Below, piece by piece: positions 1 through 6,430 of a DNA stretch of 6,522 bases. Every line of letters starts with the position of its first letter. Positions within the stretch are counted from its first letter, which is position 1. The notes under the pieces are model-generated. The model worked only from the letters and a program-made list of their open reading frames with translations, was not told where the DNA came from and searched no databases. Source of the DNA: JBOGEB01 sp050743125 (GTDB lineage: Bacteria > Actinomycetota > Nitriliruptoria > Euzebyales > Egibacteraceae); assembly GCA_050743125.1 (NCBI GenBank), contig JBOGEB010000219.1, positions 1 to 6,522 on the forward strand, given 5' to 3'. A program made the translations under genes and the position numbers.

Positions 1-205
1 GGCGGTGGCGGCGGCCCCGGACGGGCAGGTGCTCTCCGGCGGCGCCGACGGCTCGGTGCGCGTCTGGGACCTCGCCACCGGCAAGCTGATCCGCGCCCTG
101 GAAGGCCACAGCGGTCCGGTGTGGGCGGTGGCGGCGGCCCCGGACGGGCAGGTGCTCTCCGGCGGCGACGACGGCTCGGTGCGCGTCTGGGACCTCGCCA
201 CCGGC
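1..205 (+). repeat. Near-identical WD40-encoding DNA repeat, two copies visible
   Basis: Positions 1-82 and 124-205 match at 81 of 82 bases, with a period of 123 bases (41 codons). The only difference (C at 45, A at 168) changes alanine to aspartate in the GxDG turn. Such identity in a protein repeat points to recent duplication or gene conversion rather than old propeller blades. The first copy reaches the window edge, so the array may continue upstream. Confidence 0.9.
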
Positions 206-403
206 GCGCTGCGCGCCAGGCTCGTCGGGTTGCCCGGTGGCTGGGCGGTGCTGCTGCCTGACGGGGCGTACAAGCTGGAGGGCAAGCCGGCCGGCCTGTG
301 GTGGGCGGTGGGCCTGTGCCGCTTCGAGCCGGGAGAGCTCGACCCGTACGTCGACCATATCCGCCGCCTGCCGGCGGGCGAGCTGATCCTCGATGCCCGC
401 TGA
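2..403 (+). CDS. WD40-repeat protein, C-terminal part (5' end outside window)
   Basis: The frame is open from the first complete codon at position 2, so the gene starts upstream; the GTG at 5 is only an internal valine. Two WD40 blades are visible with a 41-residue period, each carrying a PDG turn, a GxDGSVRVWDLATG strand and an EGH or LVG junction. A region of about 58 residues follows the last blade, containing LLPDGAYKLEG, a WWAVGLCRFEPGELDPYV motif and the ending LPAGELILDAR. I recall similar tails after WD40 arrays in actinobacterial signalling proteins, but have not searched. WD40 propellers bind proteins or peptides and have no catalytic role, so this is probably the sensor or scaffold of the pair. 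Any effector or NTPase domain would be in the missing N-terminus. The stop overlaps the start of the KAP NTPase gene by 11 bases, which suggests translational coupling and a shared function. Confidence 0.9.
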   Translation, partial: AVAAAPDGQVLSGGADGSVRVWDLATGKLIRALEGHSGPVWAVAAAPDGQVLSGGDDGSVRVWDLATGALRARLVGLPGGWAVLLPDGAYKLEGKPAGLWWAVGLCRFEPGELDPYVDHIRRLPAGELILDAR

Positions 404-2906
404 GCTGTCGGGGCCGTCACAGCTCGCGTTCCGCTGGGCCTGGGCCCGGGCGGGCGGGGCGGCGCCGGGCGCCAGCGCGGTGGGCTCGCTCGACCTGCTC
501 GTCGGGATCCTGCTCGCCCACGTGGCGGACAGCGAGCCGCGCCAACTGCTCGACCACTTCGGCGTCCCGCTCGGCGCGGTGCTCGGCGCCGCGGGGGCGC
601 GCCGGTACGACGGCGACGGGCTGCTCGCCGCCGTCCGCCGCCTGCCGGCCGACGCCCTGCCGCCGCTGGAGCCGGACGTCGAGCGGATCCTCGCCCGGGC
701 GCGGGAGGCGCCGGACCCTGACGGGCTGGTGCCGCTGCGGGCGCTGTTCGGCGCGCTGCTGGAGCTGGACAACCCGGCCTCCGCGGCGATCCGCCGCGAG
801 CTTGCCGCGCGGGGCATCGACGCCGCCGCGATCGTGGCGTCCTACCACGACTTCCTGGCCTCCCAGCAGCCGTACGGGACGTTCCTGCGCGACCGCCATC
901 CCTGCCCACCCCCGCGGGTCGAGGTGCCGGCCTACCAGGCCGACAAACCCCTCGCCGAGCCGGACGACCTGGTCGGGATCAGCGCCGAGGTCGACGCCTT
1001 CGCCTACCTCATCGCCTCACGCGCGCTCGCCCCACCGCTGGCGATCGGGCTGTTCGGCGACTGGGGCTCGGGCAAGAGCTTCTTCCTGCGCAGCCTCCAG
1101 CGCCGGATCGACGGCCTGGTCAACGCTCCGGCCGCCAGCCGGCGGGTCCAGCGGGAGCTGCCCTTCTACACCCACATCGTCCAGATCGAGTTCAACGCCT
1201 GGCAGTACGTCGAGGGCAACCTGTGGGCCAGCCTGGTCGAGCACGTCTTCCGCAACCTGCGCACCTGCGCCGACGACGACCTCGTCGCGCAACGCCAGGA
1301 CCACTGGATCGAGCGGCTCAAGGTCACCGACGAGCGGCGCGAGCAGCTGCACGCGCAGCGCGACCGCCTGGAGCAGCAACGCCAGACGGCCGCCGAGGAG
1401 GTCCAACGCATCCGCGCCAAGCCGCTGGCAGCGCTGATCGAACGCGCCAAGCACCTGGTGCGGTCCGCGGGGCTCCCGATGGCCGCCGAGGCGCAGGAGC
1501 TGCGCGCCGCCCTGACCGAGGCCCGCGACGTCCTGCACCAGGCCAACCCCCTGCTGGAGCCGCTGCGCCGCGGCGGGTGGCGCTCCGCCGCCGTGGTCGT
1601 CATGGCCGTGGCGCTGACCCCGGCGGTGATCTGGGCGCTGGGTCAGCTCGACGTCTCCGGGGCACTCGAGACCGCAGCGATCCTCGCGTCGGTCCTGGCC
1701 AGCGCCGCCGCCTACCTGCGGCGGGGCACACGCGTCGTCCAGGACGGGCTCACGGAGATCGCGCAGGCACAGGAGCAGCTCGACAAGGTCGAGGCGCAGC
1801 TCGACGCCGCGACCGCCAAGGAGCGGGAGCTCGCCGAGGAGGCCGAGCGGGTCGAGGCCGAGCTGGCGGGGACCACGCCGGCCAGCGTGCTCGCCGAGTT
1901 CCTCGCCGAGCGCACGGGCAGCGACGACTACCGGCGGCACCTGGGGGTGCCCGCCCTGATCCGCCGTGACCTGGAGCGGCTGTCCAACCTCGTCGAGCAG
2001 CAGAACCGACGCCTGGAGGACGGGCAGGCGCCGCCCACCAGTGAGTACCCGATCAACCGGATCGTCCTGTACATCGACGACCTGGACCGCTGCCCCACCG
2101 AGCTGGTCATCCAGGTGCTCCAGGCCGTGCACCTGCTGCTCGCGTTCCCGCTGTTCGTCGTCGTGGTCGCGGTCGACGCGCGCTGGCTGGCCGGGTCCCT
2201 GCGGGAGCACTACGGCAGGCTGCTCTCGGACGGGGAGTCGGCCACGCCTGACGACTATCTGGAGAAGATCTTCCAGGTCCCGTTCTGGGTCCAGCCCCTC
2301 GGCGCGGAGACCCGGCGCCGGCTGGTCCGCGGGCTGCTGACGCCGAGCCTCGCCGCGGGGGCGCCCATGCCGGCGGCGTCCGGGGAAGCGCCCGCGCCCG
2401 GCCCGATCGAGGAGGTCGACCCTGGGTTCTTCGCGCTGGTCGACGCGCTCTTCGACACCGAGGCGCCGAACCCGGCATGGCTGGAGGCCGCCCGCCTGGA
2501 GATCACCGAGCAGGAGCTGGCGCTGATCGACGAGGTCGCCCCGCTGCTCGGCGACACGCCCCGGTCGGTGAAGCGCTTCGCCAACGTCTACCAGCTGATG
2601 AAGTCGATGCGCCGGTCACAGCGCCAGCCCGCCGACGGCGCGGTGATCCTGCTGCTCGCCGTCGCCACCGGCCTGCCCGGCCTGGCCCGCACGCTGCTCG
2701 GCACCGTCGAGCGCCACCACACCGGGCCGTTTGCGTTGGATGAGGTGTTGAAGGACCTGGCCGACCCTGCCCTGGCCGTCCAGCACCGCCAGCTCTCGGA
2801 CTGGCTCGACCAGCACCCGGACTGCAAAACCCTCGACACCCCCGATCTGCCCGACTGGACCGCCCTGATCCGCCGCTTCTCCTTCCGGCTCGAGCACGTG
2901 TTGTAA
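393..2906 (+). CDS. KAP-family P-loop NTPase with Clp-N-like N-terminal domain and membrane insertion
   Basis: This 837-residue protein is complete. Residues about 9-155 form two helical repeats with the spacing of a Clp N-terminal (R) domain. Walker A is GDWGSGKS at 222-229, followed by the KAP-type FNAWQY at 267-272. Walker B is IDDLDRCP at 561-568, the signature of KAP NTPases. A PRSVKRFANVY motif lies at 723-733, and the protein ends in an RRFSFR-type tail. Between Walker A and B sit a coiled coil (about 307-345), two hydrophobic helices (about 398-417 and 424-442) and a second coiled coil (about 449-491), so the protein is probably anchored in the cytoplasmic membrane with the NTPase inside. 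KAP NTPases are a family of membrane-associated ATPases; the phage-exclusion protein PifA of plasmid F is usually placed in it. The ATG at 393 lies inside the end of the WD40 gene and has only a weak upstream GGGCGAG, which fits translational coupling. Family assignment is firm. The Clp-N call is by pattern, and a role in defence is inference. Confidence 0.9.
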   Translation: MPAELSGPSQLAFRWAWARAGGAAPGASAVGSLDLLVGILLAHVADSEPRQLLDHFGVPLGAVLGAAGARRYDGDGLLAAVRRLPADALPPLEPDVERILARAREAPDPDGLVPLRALFGALLELDNPASAAIRRELAARGIDAAAIVASYHDFLASQQPYGTFLRDRHPCPPPRVEVPAYQADKPLAEPDDLVGISAEVDAFAYLIASRALAPPLAIGLFGDWGSGKSFFLRSLQRRIDGLVNAPAASRRVQRELPFYTHIVQIEFNAWQYVEGNLWASLVEHVFRNLRTCADDDLVAQRQDHWIERLKVTDERREQLHAQRDRLEQQRQTAAEEVQRIRAKPLAALIERAKHLVRSAGLPMAAEAQELRAALTEARDVLHQANPLLEPLRRGGWRSAAVVVMAVALTPAVIWALGQLDVSGALETAAILASVLASAAAYLRRGTRVVQDGLTEIAQAQEQLDKVEAQLDAATAKERELAEEAERVEAELAGTTPASVLAEFLAERTGSDDYRRHLGVPALIRRDLERLSNLVEQQNRRLEDGQAPPTSEYPINRIVLYIDDLDRCPTELVIQVLQAVHLLLAFPLFVVVVAVDARWLAGSLREHYGRLLSDGESATPDDYLEKIFQVPFWVQPLGAETRRRLVRGLLTPSLAAGAPMPAASGEAPAPGPIEEVDPGFFALVDALFDTEAPNPAWLEAARLEITEQELALIDEVAPLLGDTPRSVKRFANVYQLMKSMRRSQRQPADGAVILLLAVATGLPGLARTLLGTVERHHTGPFALDEVLKDLADPALAVQHRQLSDWLDQHPDCKTLDTPDLPDWTALIRRFSFRLEHVL

Positions 2907-3100
2907 GGTCATTTGCCCTGTACAGCGACGAGTTTCGGGGGGAGACGGCCAGGGGAAACGTCAGCGTCCCGATCGACGGAAACGTGCTGCGCAAGCTGCG
3001 CATGGACGAGATAAAGGCGATAAAGGCGCCGCGGATCTGTACGCCGACCTGGGCTGCGTGCGTGTGCTCGACGATCGGCTCCGTGCCGCCTGACGGCAAC
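2907..3100. other. Convergent spacer with several short repeats, no gene seen
   Basis: This 194-base stretch lies between two convergent genes and is less GC-rich than its surroundings. It holds GGAAACGT twice (2954-2961 and 2978-2985, 24 bases apart), the self-complementary TGCGCA twice with three bases between (2988-3002), and a tandem GATAAAGGC pair (3010-3027). I see no T-run after a stem, so no classical terminator is supported. Short open frames here have no ribosome-binding site and no family resemblance. Confidence 0.5.
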
Positions 3101-3880
3101 CTACCGGCGGGTGAACCGGGCCTTGCCCGGTCCCTGCTCGATGAACGAGCGCATGCCGATGCGCCGGTCCTCGGTGGCGAACGTGGCGGTGAGCAGCGTG
3201 GTCTCCAGCCGTAAGGCGCTGTCGAGGTCCAGCCCAGCGCCCTCGTCGATCGCCTTCTTCGCCATCCGCAGCGCGTAAGGGCCGGCGGCGTAGCGGCGGG
3301 CGGCCTCGACAGCGCGGTCGTAGACCTCCTCGGCGGGGAACACGCGGTCGACGAGCCCCATCGCCAGGCACGCGGTCGCCGGGTAGTGCTCGCCGGAGTA
3401 GACCATCTCCTTGGCCTTGGCGATCCCGACCAGGCGCGGCAGGCGCTGGGTGCCGCCGGCGCCGGGGATGATCCCCAGCTGAATCTCCGGCTGGCCGAAC
3501 GTCGCGTCGTCGGCCGCGTAGCGGAAGTCGGCGGTGAGCGACAGCTCGCAGCCGCCGCCCAGCGCGTAGCCGTTCACGGCGGCGATCACGACCTTCGGGA
3601 TGCGGGCCAGCGCCGTGAACGCGTCCTGGAGCGCGCCGCTCTGAGCGAAGCACTCCTGGAACGACAGCTCCGCCAGCGCCTTGATGTCCGCGCCCGCGGC
3701 GAAGACCTTCGGCCCGCCCCAGAGCACGACCGCGGCGATCGCGTCGTCCGTCGTGCAGATCCGCCCGGCCTCGCCCAGCTCCGCCCACACCTGCGGGCTC
3801 AGCGCGTTCACCGGCGGCCGGTTCAAGCGCACCGTGGCCACGCCGTGCTCGTCGGTGGTCACGATCACGAGCTCACCCAC
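3101..3880 (-). CDS. Enoyl-CoA hydratase / crotonase-family protein
   Basis: This 259-residue protein has the usual length for the family. It should hydrate trans-2-enoyl-CoA to 3-hydroxyacyl-CoA in fatty acid or related acyl-CoA breakdown in the cytoplasm. The CoA-binding and oxyanion-hole segments are FAAGADIKAL (60-69) and GYALGGGCEL (104-113). E112 and E132 (in FGQPE) match the two catalytic glutamates of rat mitochondrial enoyl-CoA hydratase, and IIPGAGGTQRL follows at 137-147. The ending RSFIEQGPGKARFTRR is typical of short-chain enoyl-CoA hydratases. The start is a GTG at 3878-3880 with GAAAGG eight bases upstream on the - strand. It stands alone here: no acyl-CoA dehydrogenase, thiolase or ligase is beside it, so the substrate cannot be judged. 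With both glutamates present, hydratase activity is more likely than an isomerase-only or hydrolase role. Confidence 0.93.
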   Translation of the reverse strand: MGELVIVTTDEHGVATVRLNRPPVNALSPQVWAELGEAGRICTTDDAIAAVVLWGGPKVFAAGADIKALAELSFQECFAQSGALQDAFTALARIPKVVIAAVNGYALGGGCELSLTADFRYAADDATFGQPEIQLGIIPGAGGTQRLPRLVGIAKAKEMVYSGEHYPATACLAMGLVDRVFPAEEVYDRAVEAARRYAAGPYALRMAKKAIDEGAGLDLDSALRLETTLLTATFATEDRRIGMRSFIEQGPGKARFTRR

Positions 3881-3935
3881 TGCGGTCGCCTTTCGTCGGG
3901 CCAGGCAGCGGCGCTGACGCGCCCAGGGCCCAGCA

Positions 3936-3953
3936 TGACAACCGTCACGTCAA
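3936..3953. promoter_or_regulatory. TGAC-N4-GTCA inverted repeat next to a TTGACG box, upstream of enoyl-CoA hydratase
   Basis: TGAC (3936-3939) and GTCA (3944-3947) form a short inverted repeat, and a second CGTCA follows directly at 3948-3952. On the - strand the same bases read TTGACG, a good -35 box, about 68 bases upstream of the hydratase start. No convincing -10 hexamer lies 16-18 bases further on. It could be a promoter with an overlapping operator, but the arms are only four bases. Confidence 0.2.
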
Positions 3954-3997
3954 AGAATGGACAGGCGGCACTACCTGACACTCCTCGCCTTCCGTAA

Positions 3998-4018
3998 CGT
4001 CGTCCACATAACGACGAC
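3998..4018. promoter_or_regulatory. CGTCGT-N7-ACGACG inverted repeat upstream of the 4035 operon
   Basis: CGTCGT (3998-4003) and ACGACG (4011-4016) are perfect inverted arms around an AT-richer CCACATA centre. The same element can be read as GTCGTC (3999-4004) and GACGAC (4013-4018) around an 8-base centre. It lies just ahead of the Shine-Dalgarno sequence of the first gene of the + strand operon. An operator for autoregulation by the response regulator encoded downstream is possible but untested. Confidence 0.25.
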
Positions 4019-4022
4019 AGAG

Positions 4023-4028
4023 AGGAGG
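4023..4028 (+). promoter_or_regulatory. Strong ribosome-binding site fixing the GTG start at 4035
   Basis: AGGAGG lies six bases before the GTG at 4035-4037. It is the best Shine-Dalgarno match in the window. It decides the start of the small gene over in-frame upstream starts, such as the ATG at 3957, and over out-of-frame starts further in. Confidence 0.75.
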
Positions 4029-4034
4029 CGAGCG

Positions 4035-4566
4035 GTGGCACAGAAGCGTTGCGACGGAGTCCATGCCCATCAGGGCGAGATCATCGCGCGCCGCATGCGG
4101 GCCTGGGCCGCATCGAGGCGCACCCACTGCCTGGAGGACACGGAGGCGCAGGCCGACCGGATCGTCGAGATTGCCGTGGGTCGTATGGTCATCGACGGCG
4201 ATGCGGTCCTGCCTCCACCCCGAGGTGCCGTGCGGGTGGCGCTCCCGTGGCCTGCTGGTCGGCAGCCCGGTCTACGGCTCCCTGCGGTTCGCCCACAGCC
4301 TTTGGATCGACCTCGAGCGCGGCAGCGGCTGGCTTCGCCAGCTCCGGACCCAGCCGCTGTCAGCGCACAACGCCGCGAAACTCCTCACGTCCGTGGTGGC
4401 CGCGAGATCCATGATCGTCCTCGTCCGCGGCACCACCGTGCTCGGCGGGTCGTGGATACGGGTGGAGATACTGCCGAGGACCCTGCCGCGCCGGGAAGCG
4501 AGGTACCGTCGTAGACGTGGAGAGCCCGCAGAGAAGCGGCGACACCGGCTGGCCGAAGTGGGTTGA
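4035..4566 (+). CDS. Unrecognised small protein with an apparent +1 frame change at 4218-4221
   Basis: I do not recognise a family. From the GTG at 4035 (strong AGGAGG ahead) the frame gives a natural-looking sequence, including GEIIARRMRAWAASRR and DRIVEIAVGRMVIDGDAV. After about 4217 this frame turns into arginine- and proline-rich sequence with about 57% G/C third positions. The +1 frame then reads RGLLVGSPVYGSLRFAHSLW and similar natural sequence with about 89%, ending at the TGA at 4564-4566. The crossover coincides with CCCC at 4218-4221. A one-base insertion in the genome or the data would explain it; so would programmed +1 slippage on CCC-CGA. In the 5' part the third-position bias hardly separates the frames (about 80% against 75%), so there the case rests on the start site and composition. 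The joined product would be about 176 residues and overlap the kinase gene by 50 bases. Unshifted, it would be 159 residues and stop at 4512-4514, two bases before the kinase start. Confidence 0.5.
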
Positions 4567-5746
4567 GTTCGGTGGGAGCGACCCCGAGGGGCGGCCCCGC
4601 CTGCTGCGCCGCATCGGGTGGAGCGCCGTCTGGATGGTCTCCCTCGCCAGCCCGATCCTCGCGATCGTCAAGGGCCGCTTTCACGGCGTTGCGATGATCG
4701 TGGCCGTGCTCGGGCTCGTCGCCTTCGCCGCGCTGTGGCTGCGGGTGGTCTGGGTCGGCTGGGGAAACTTGCGCAACGCGCAGCCACGCGGGCTGGCGCT
4801 GCTCGGCCTGCTGGCCCTGCTCGCCGTCGGCCTCGTCGCGGCCTACGGTGGCAACGGGCTCATGCTGCTCTTCTACCTGACCGGGGCCTGTGCCGTGGTT
4901 CTGCCCCCACGACAGACGGTCCCGGCCATCACGGCAGTCACCGCGGTCATGGTCACGGTTTGCCTTGCCTTCGACCTCGGCACGATCGCCACAGCCTTCT
5001 ACGGGTTCCAGACGTTCATGATCGGCCTGTTGGTCATCAGCGTGCGGCGGATGCGCGCGCTGATCGCCGCGCTGCGCGAAGCCCGGGAAGAGCTCGCCCG
5101 GCTCGCGGTCAACGAGGAGCGGCTGCGCTTCGCCCGCGACCTCCACGATCTGCTCGGGCACAGCCTGTCGCTGATCGTCTTGAAGAGCACCCTCGCCCGC
5201 AAGCTGCTCGACCGGGATCCTGCCAGCGCGGGGGCGGAGCTGGCCGACATCGAGGCGGTCGGCCGGCAGTCGCTGGTCGAGGTCCGTCAGGCGGTCAGCG
5301 GCTACCGGGACCAGAGCCTGGCGGCCGAGCTGGACCGTGCCCGGTCGGCGTTGTCGGCGGCCGGCATCGACGCTGCGGTGCGCACGACCGGCACGCCGCT
5401 GCCTGCGGAGGTCGATGCGCTGCTCGGGTGGGCGGTGCGCGAGGGCGTGACGAACGTGCTCCGGCACAGCCGAGCCCGACGCTGCGAGATCGCCGTGCGC
5501 CGCAGCGCAGAAACCGCTGAGCTCGAGGTGACCGATGACGGGGTCGCGCTCGCGAGCACGGTCGGAGAGAGCGCCGGCAGCGGGTTGCGTGGGCTGGCCG
5601 AGCGCATGGCCAGCGCCGGAGGCCGACTGGAGGCGGGGCCGCGAGTCGACGGCGGCTTCCGGCTGGCCGTCCGCCTGCCGGCCCGGGTGGCGGCGCCGGC
5701 CGCCGAGGCCACGGTCGACGAGCGGGAGGCGGTGCTGGAGGCATGA
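4517..5746 (+). CDS. Two-component sensor histidine kinase, DesK/YvfT type (HisKA_3)
   Basis: This 409-residue membrane sensor should phosphorylate the regulator encoded next to it. Hydrophobic helices lie near residues 34-51, 57-79, 92-110, 113-129, 135-152 and 160-176, giving about six membrane passes with no large extracellular domain. The signal is therefore probably sensed in or at the membrane. The HisKA_3 dimerisation domain follows (about 196-265), with phospho-acceptor H210 in RDLHDLLGHSLSLI. The ATP-binding domain (about 303-389) has an N box EGVTNVLRHS (N313), a G1 box DDG (340-342) and a G2 box GSGLRGLAERM (354-364). The GTG start at 4517 has only a loosely spaced GAAGCGAGG ahead of it, so translation may depend on the gene upstream; the next in-frame ATG would cut into the first membrane helix. 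The stop overlaps the regulator start as ATGA. Neither the stimulus nor the target can be read from the sequence. Confidence 0.92.
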   Translation: MESPQRSGDTGWPKWVEFGGSDPEGRPRLLRRIGWSAVWMVSLASPILAIVKGRFHGVAMIVAVLGLVAFAALWLRVVWVGWGNLRNAQPRGLALLGLLALLAVGLVAAYGGNGLMLLFYLTGACAVVLPPRQTVPAITAVTAVMVTVCLAFDLGTIATAFYGFQTFMIGLLVISVRRMRALIAALREAREELARLAVNEERLRFARDLHDLLGHSLSLIVLKSTLARKLLDRDPASAGAELADIEAVGRQSLVEVRQAVSGYRDQSLAAELDRARSALSAAGIDAAVRTTGTPLPAEVDALLGWAVREGVTNVLRHSRARRCEIAVRRSAETAELEVTDDGVALASTVGESAGSGLRGLAERMASAGGRLEAGPRVDGGFRLAVRLPARVAAPAAEATVDEREAVLEA

Positions 5747-6348
5747 TTCGGATCCTGCTCGCCGAGGACCAGGGCATGGTGCGCGGCGCGCTCGCGGCGC
5801 TGCTCAACCTGGAGCCGGACCTCGAGGTGGTCGCTCAGGTCTCGTCCGGCGACCGGGTGGTGCCGGCGGCCCTGGACGCCGAGCCCGACGTCGCGCTGCT
5901 CGACATCGAGATGCCCGGCATCGACGGGCTGGCGGCGGCGAAGGAACTGGGCAGGACGCTGCCCGGCTGCAAGGTGCTCATGCTCACGACGTTCGGCCGG
6001 CCGGGCTACCTGCGCCGCGCGATGGAGGCGGGCGCGCTCGGGTTCCTCGTCAAGGACGGACCCCCCGAGGTGCTCGCTGGCGCCATCCGCCGGGTGCTTG
6101 CCGGCGAGCGGGTCATCGACCCCGACCTCGCGGCCTCCGCGCTCAGCGCCGGCCCGAACCCACTCTCGTCGCGTGAGTCCGACGTGCTGACGGCCGCCGC
6201 CGACGGCTCGACGATCGCCGACATCGCCACCCGGCTGCTCCTCTCCGAGGGCACCGTGCGCAACTACATCTCCGCGGGAATCCACAAGACCGGCGCGCGC
6301 AACCGCATCGAGGCCGCCCAAATCGCCCGCCAGAACGGCTGGCTGTAA
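5743..6348 (+). CDS. Response regulator, NarL/DesR type with LuxR-family helix-turn-helix
   Basis: This 201-residue protein is complete. The receiver domain (about 1-118) has the acidic pair E8-D9, the phospho-acceptor D54 in LLDIEMPG, the switch threonine T82 in MLTTFGRPGYL, and K104 in FLVKDG. The LuxR-type DNA-binding domain (about 141-201) includes LSSRESDVL, the recognition region LLLSEGTVRNYISA, and an ending in NGWL that I associate with the DesR-like subgroup. It should bind DNA after phosphorylation by the kinase encoded just upstream, with which it shares a 4-base ATGA overlap. GGGAGG at 5724-5729 lies 13 bases before the start; a closer GGAGG is too near to be ideal, so coupling to the kinase is likely. 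In related pairs the target is often a neighbouring ABC exporter or, for DesR itself, a fatty acid desaturase; neither is in the window. Confidence 0.94.
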   Translation: MIRILLAEDQGMVRGALAALLNLEPDLEVVAQVSSGDRVVPAALDAEPDVALLDIEMPGIDGLAAAKELGRTLPGCKVLMLTTFGRPGYLRRAMEAGALGFLVKDGPPEVLAGAIRRVLAGERVIDPDLAASALSAGPNPLSSRESDVLTAAADGSTIADIATRLLLSEGTVRNYISAGIHKTGARNRIEAAQIARQNGWL

Positions 6349-6430
6349 CCCGCCACAGCGTCGAGGCCGGCAGCACCAAGAGACGGTTCCGTGAAGAACG
6401 TGCTCGAGGCCGCTCGGACCGTCACCGTCC

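Noticed and set aside
298..1437. Long + strand frame of 379 codons overlapping the WD40 end and the KAP gene
   Set aside because: The product is almost entirely Arg, Ser, Pro, Ala and Thr, a typical out-of-frame reading of the KAP gene.
1017..2210. Long open frame of 397 codons on the - strand across the KAP gene
   Set aside because: It is antisense to a gene with clear Walker A and B motifs. Its translation is Leu/Gly/Gln/Val-rich low-complexity sequence with no family motif, as expected from a high-GC antisense frame.
3115..3131. Perfect hairpin ACCGGG-CCTTG-CCCGGT as a terminator
   Set aside because: It lies inside the last codons of the enoyl-CoA hydratase gene (the GPGKA region) and is not followed by a T-run on either strand.
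2984..3214. Short + strand frame beginning at the GTG at 2984 (76 codons)
   Set aside because: It has no ribosome-binding site, runs into the antisense of the enoyl-CoA hydratase gene and resembles no family. Its natural look comes from the lower GC of the spacer.
6382..6423. Imperfect hairpin (GACGGT paired with ACCGTC, 8 pairs with a bulge) after the response regulator
   Set aside because: The loop is about 25 bases, the stem is short and no T-run follows, so a terminator call is not supported.
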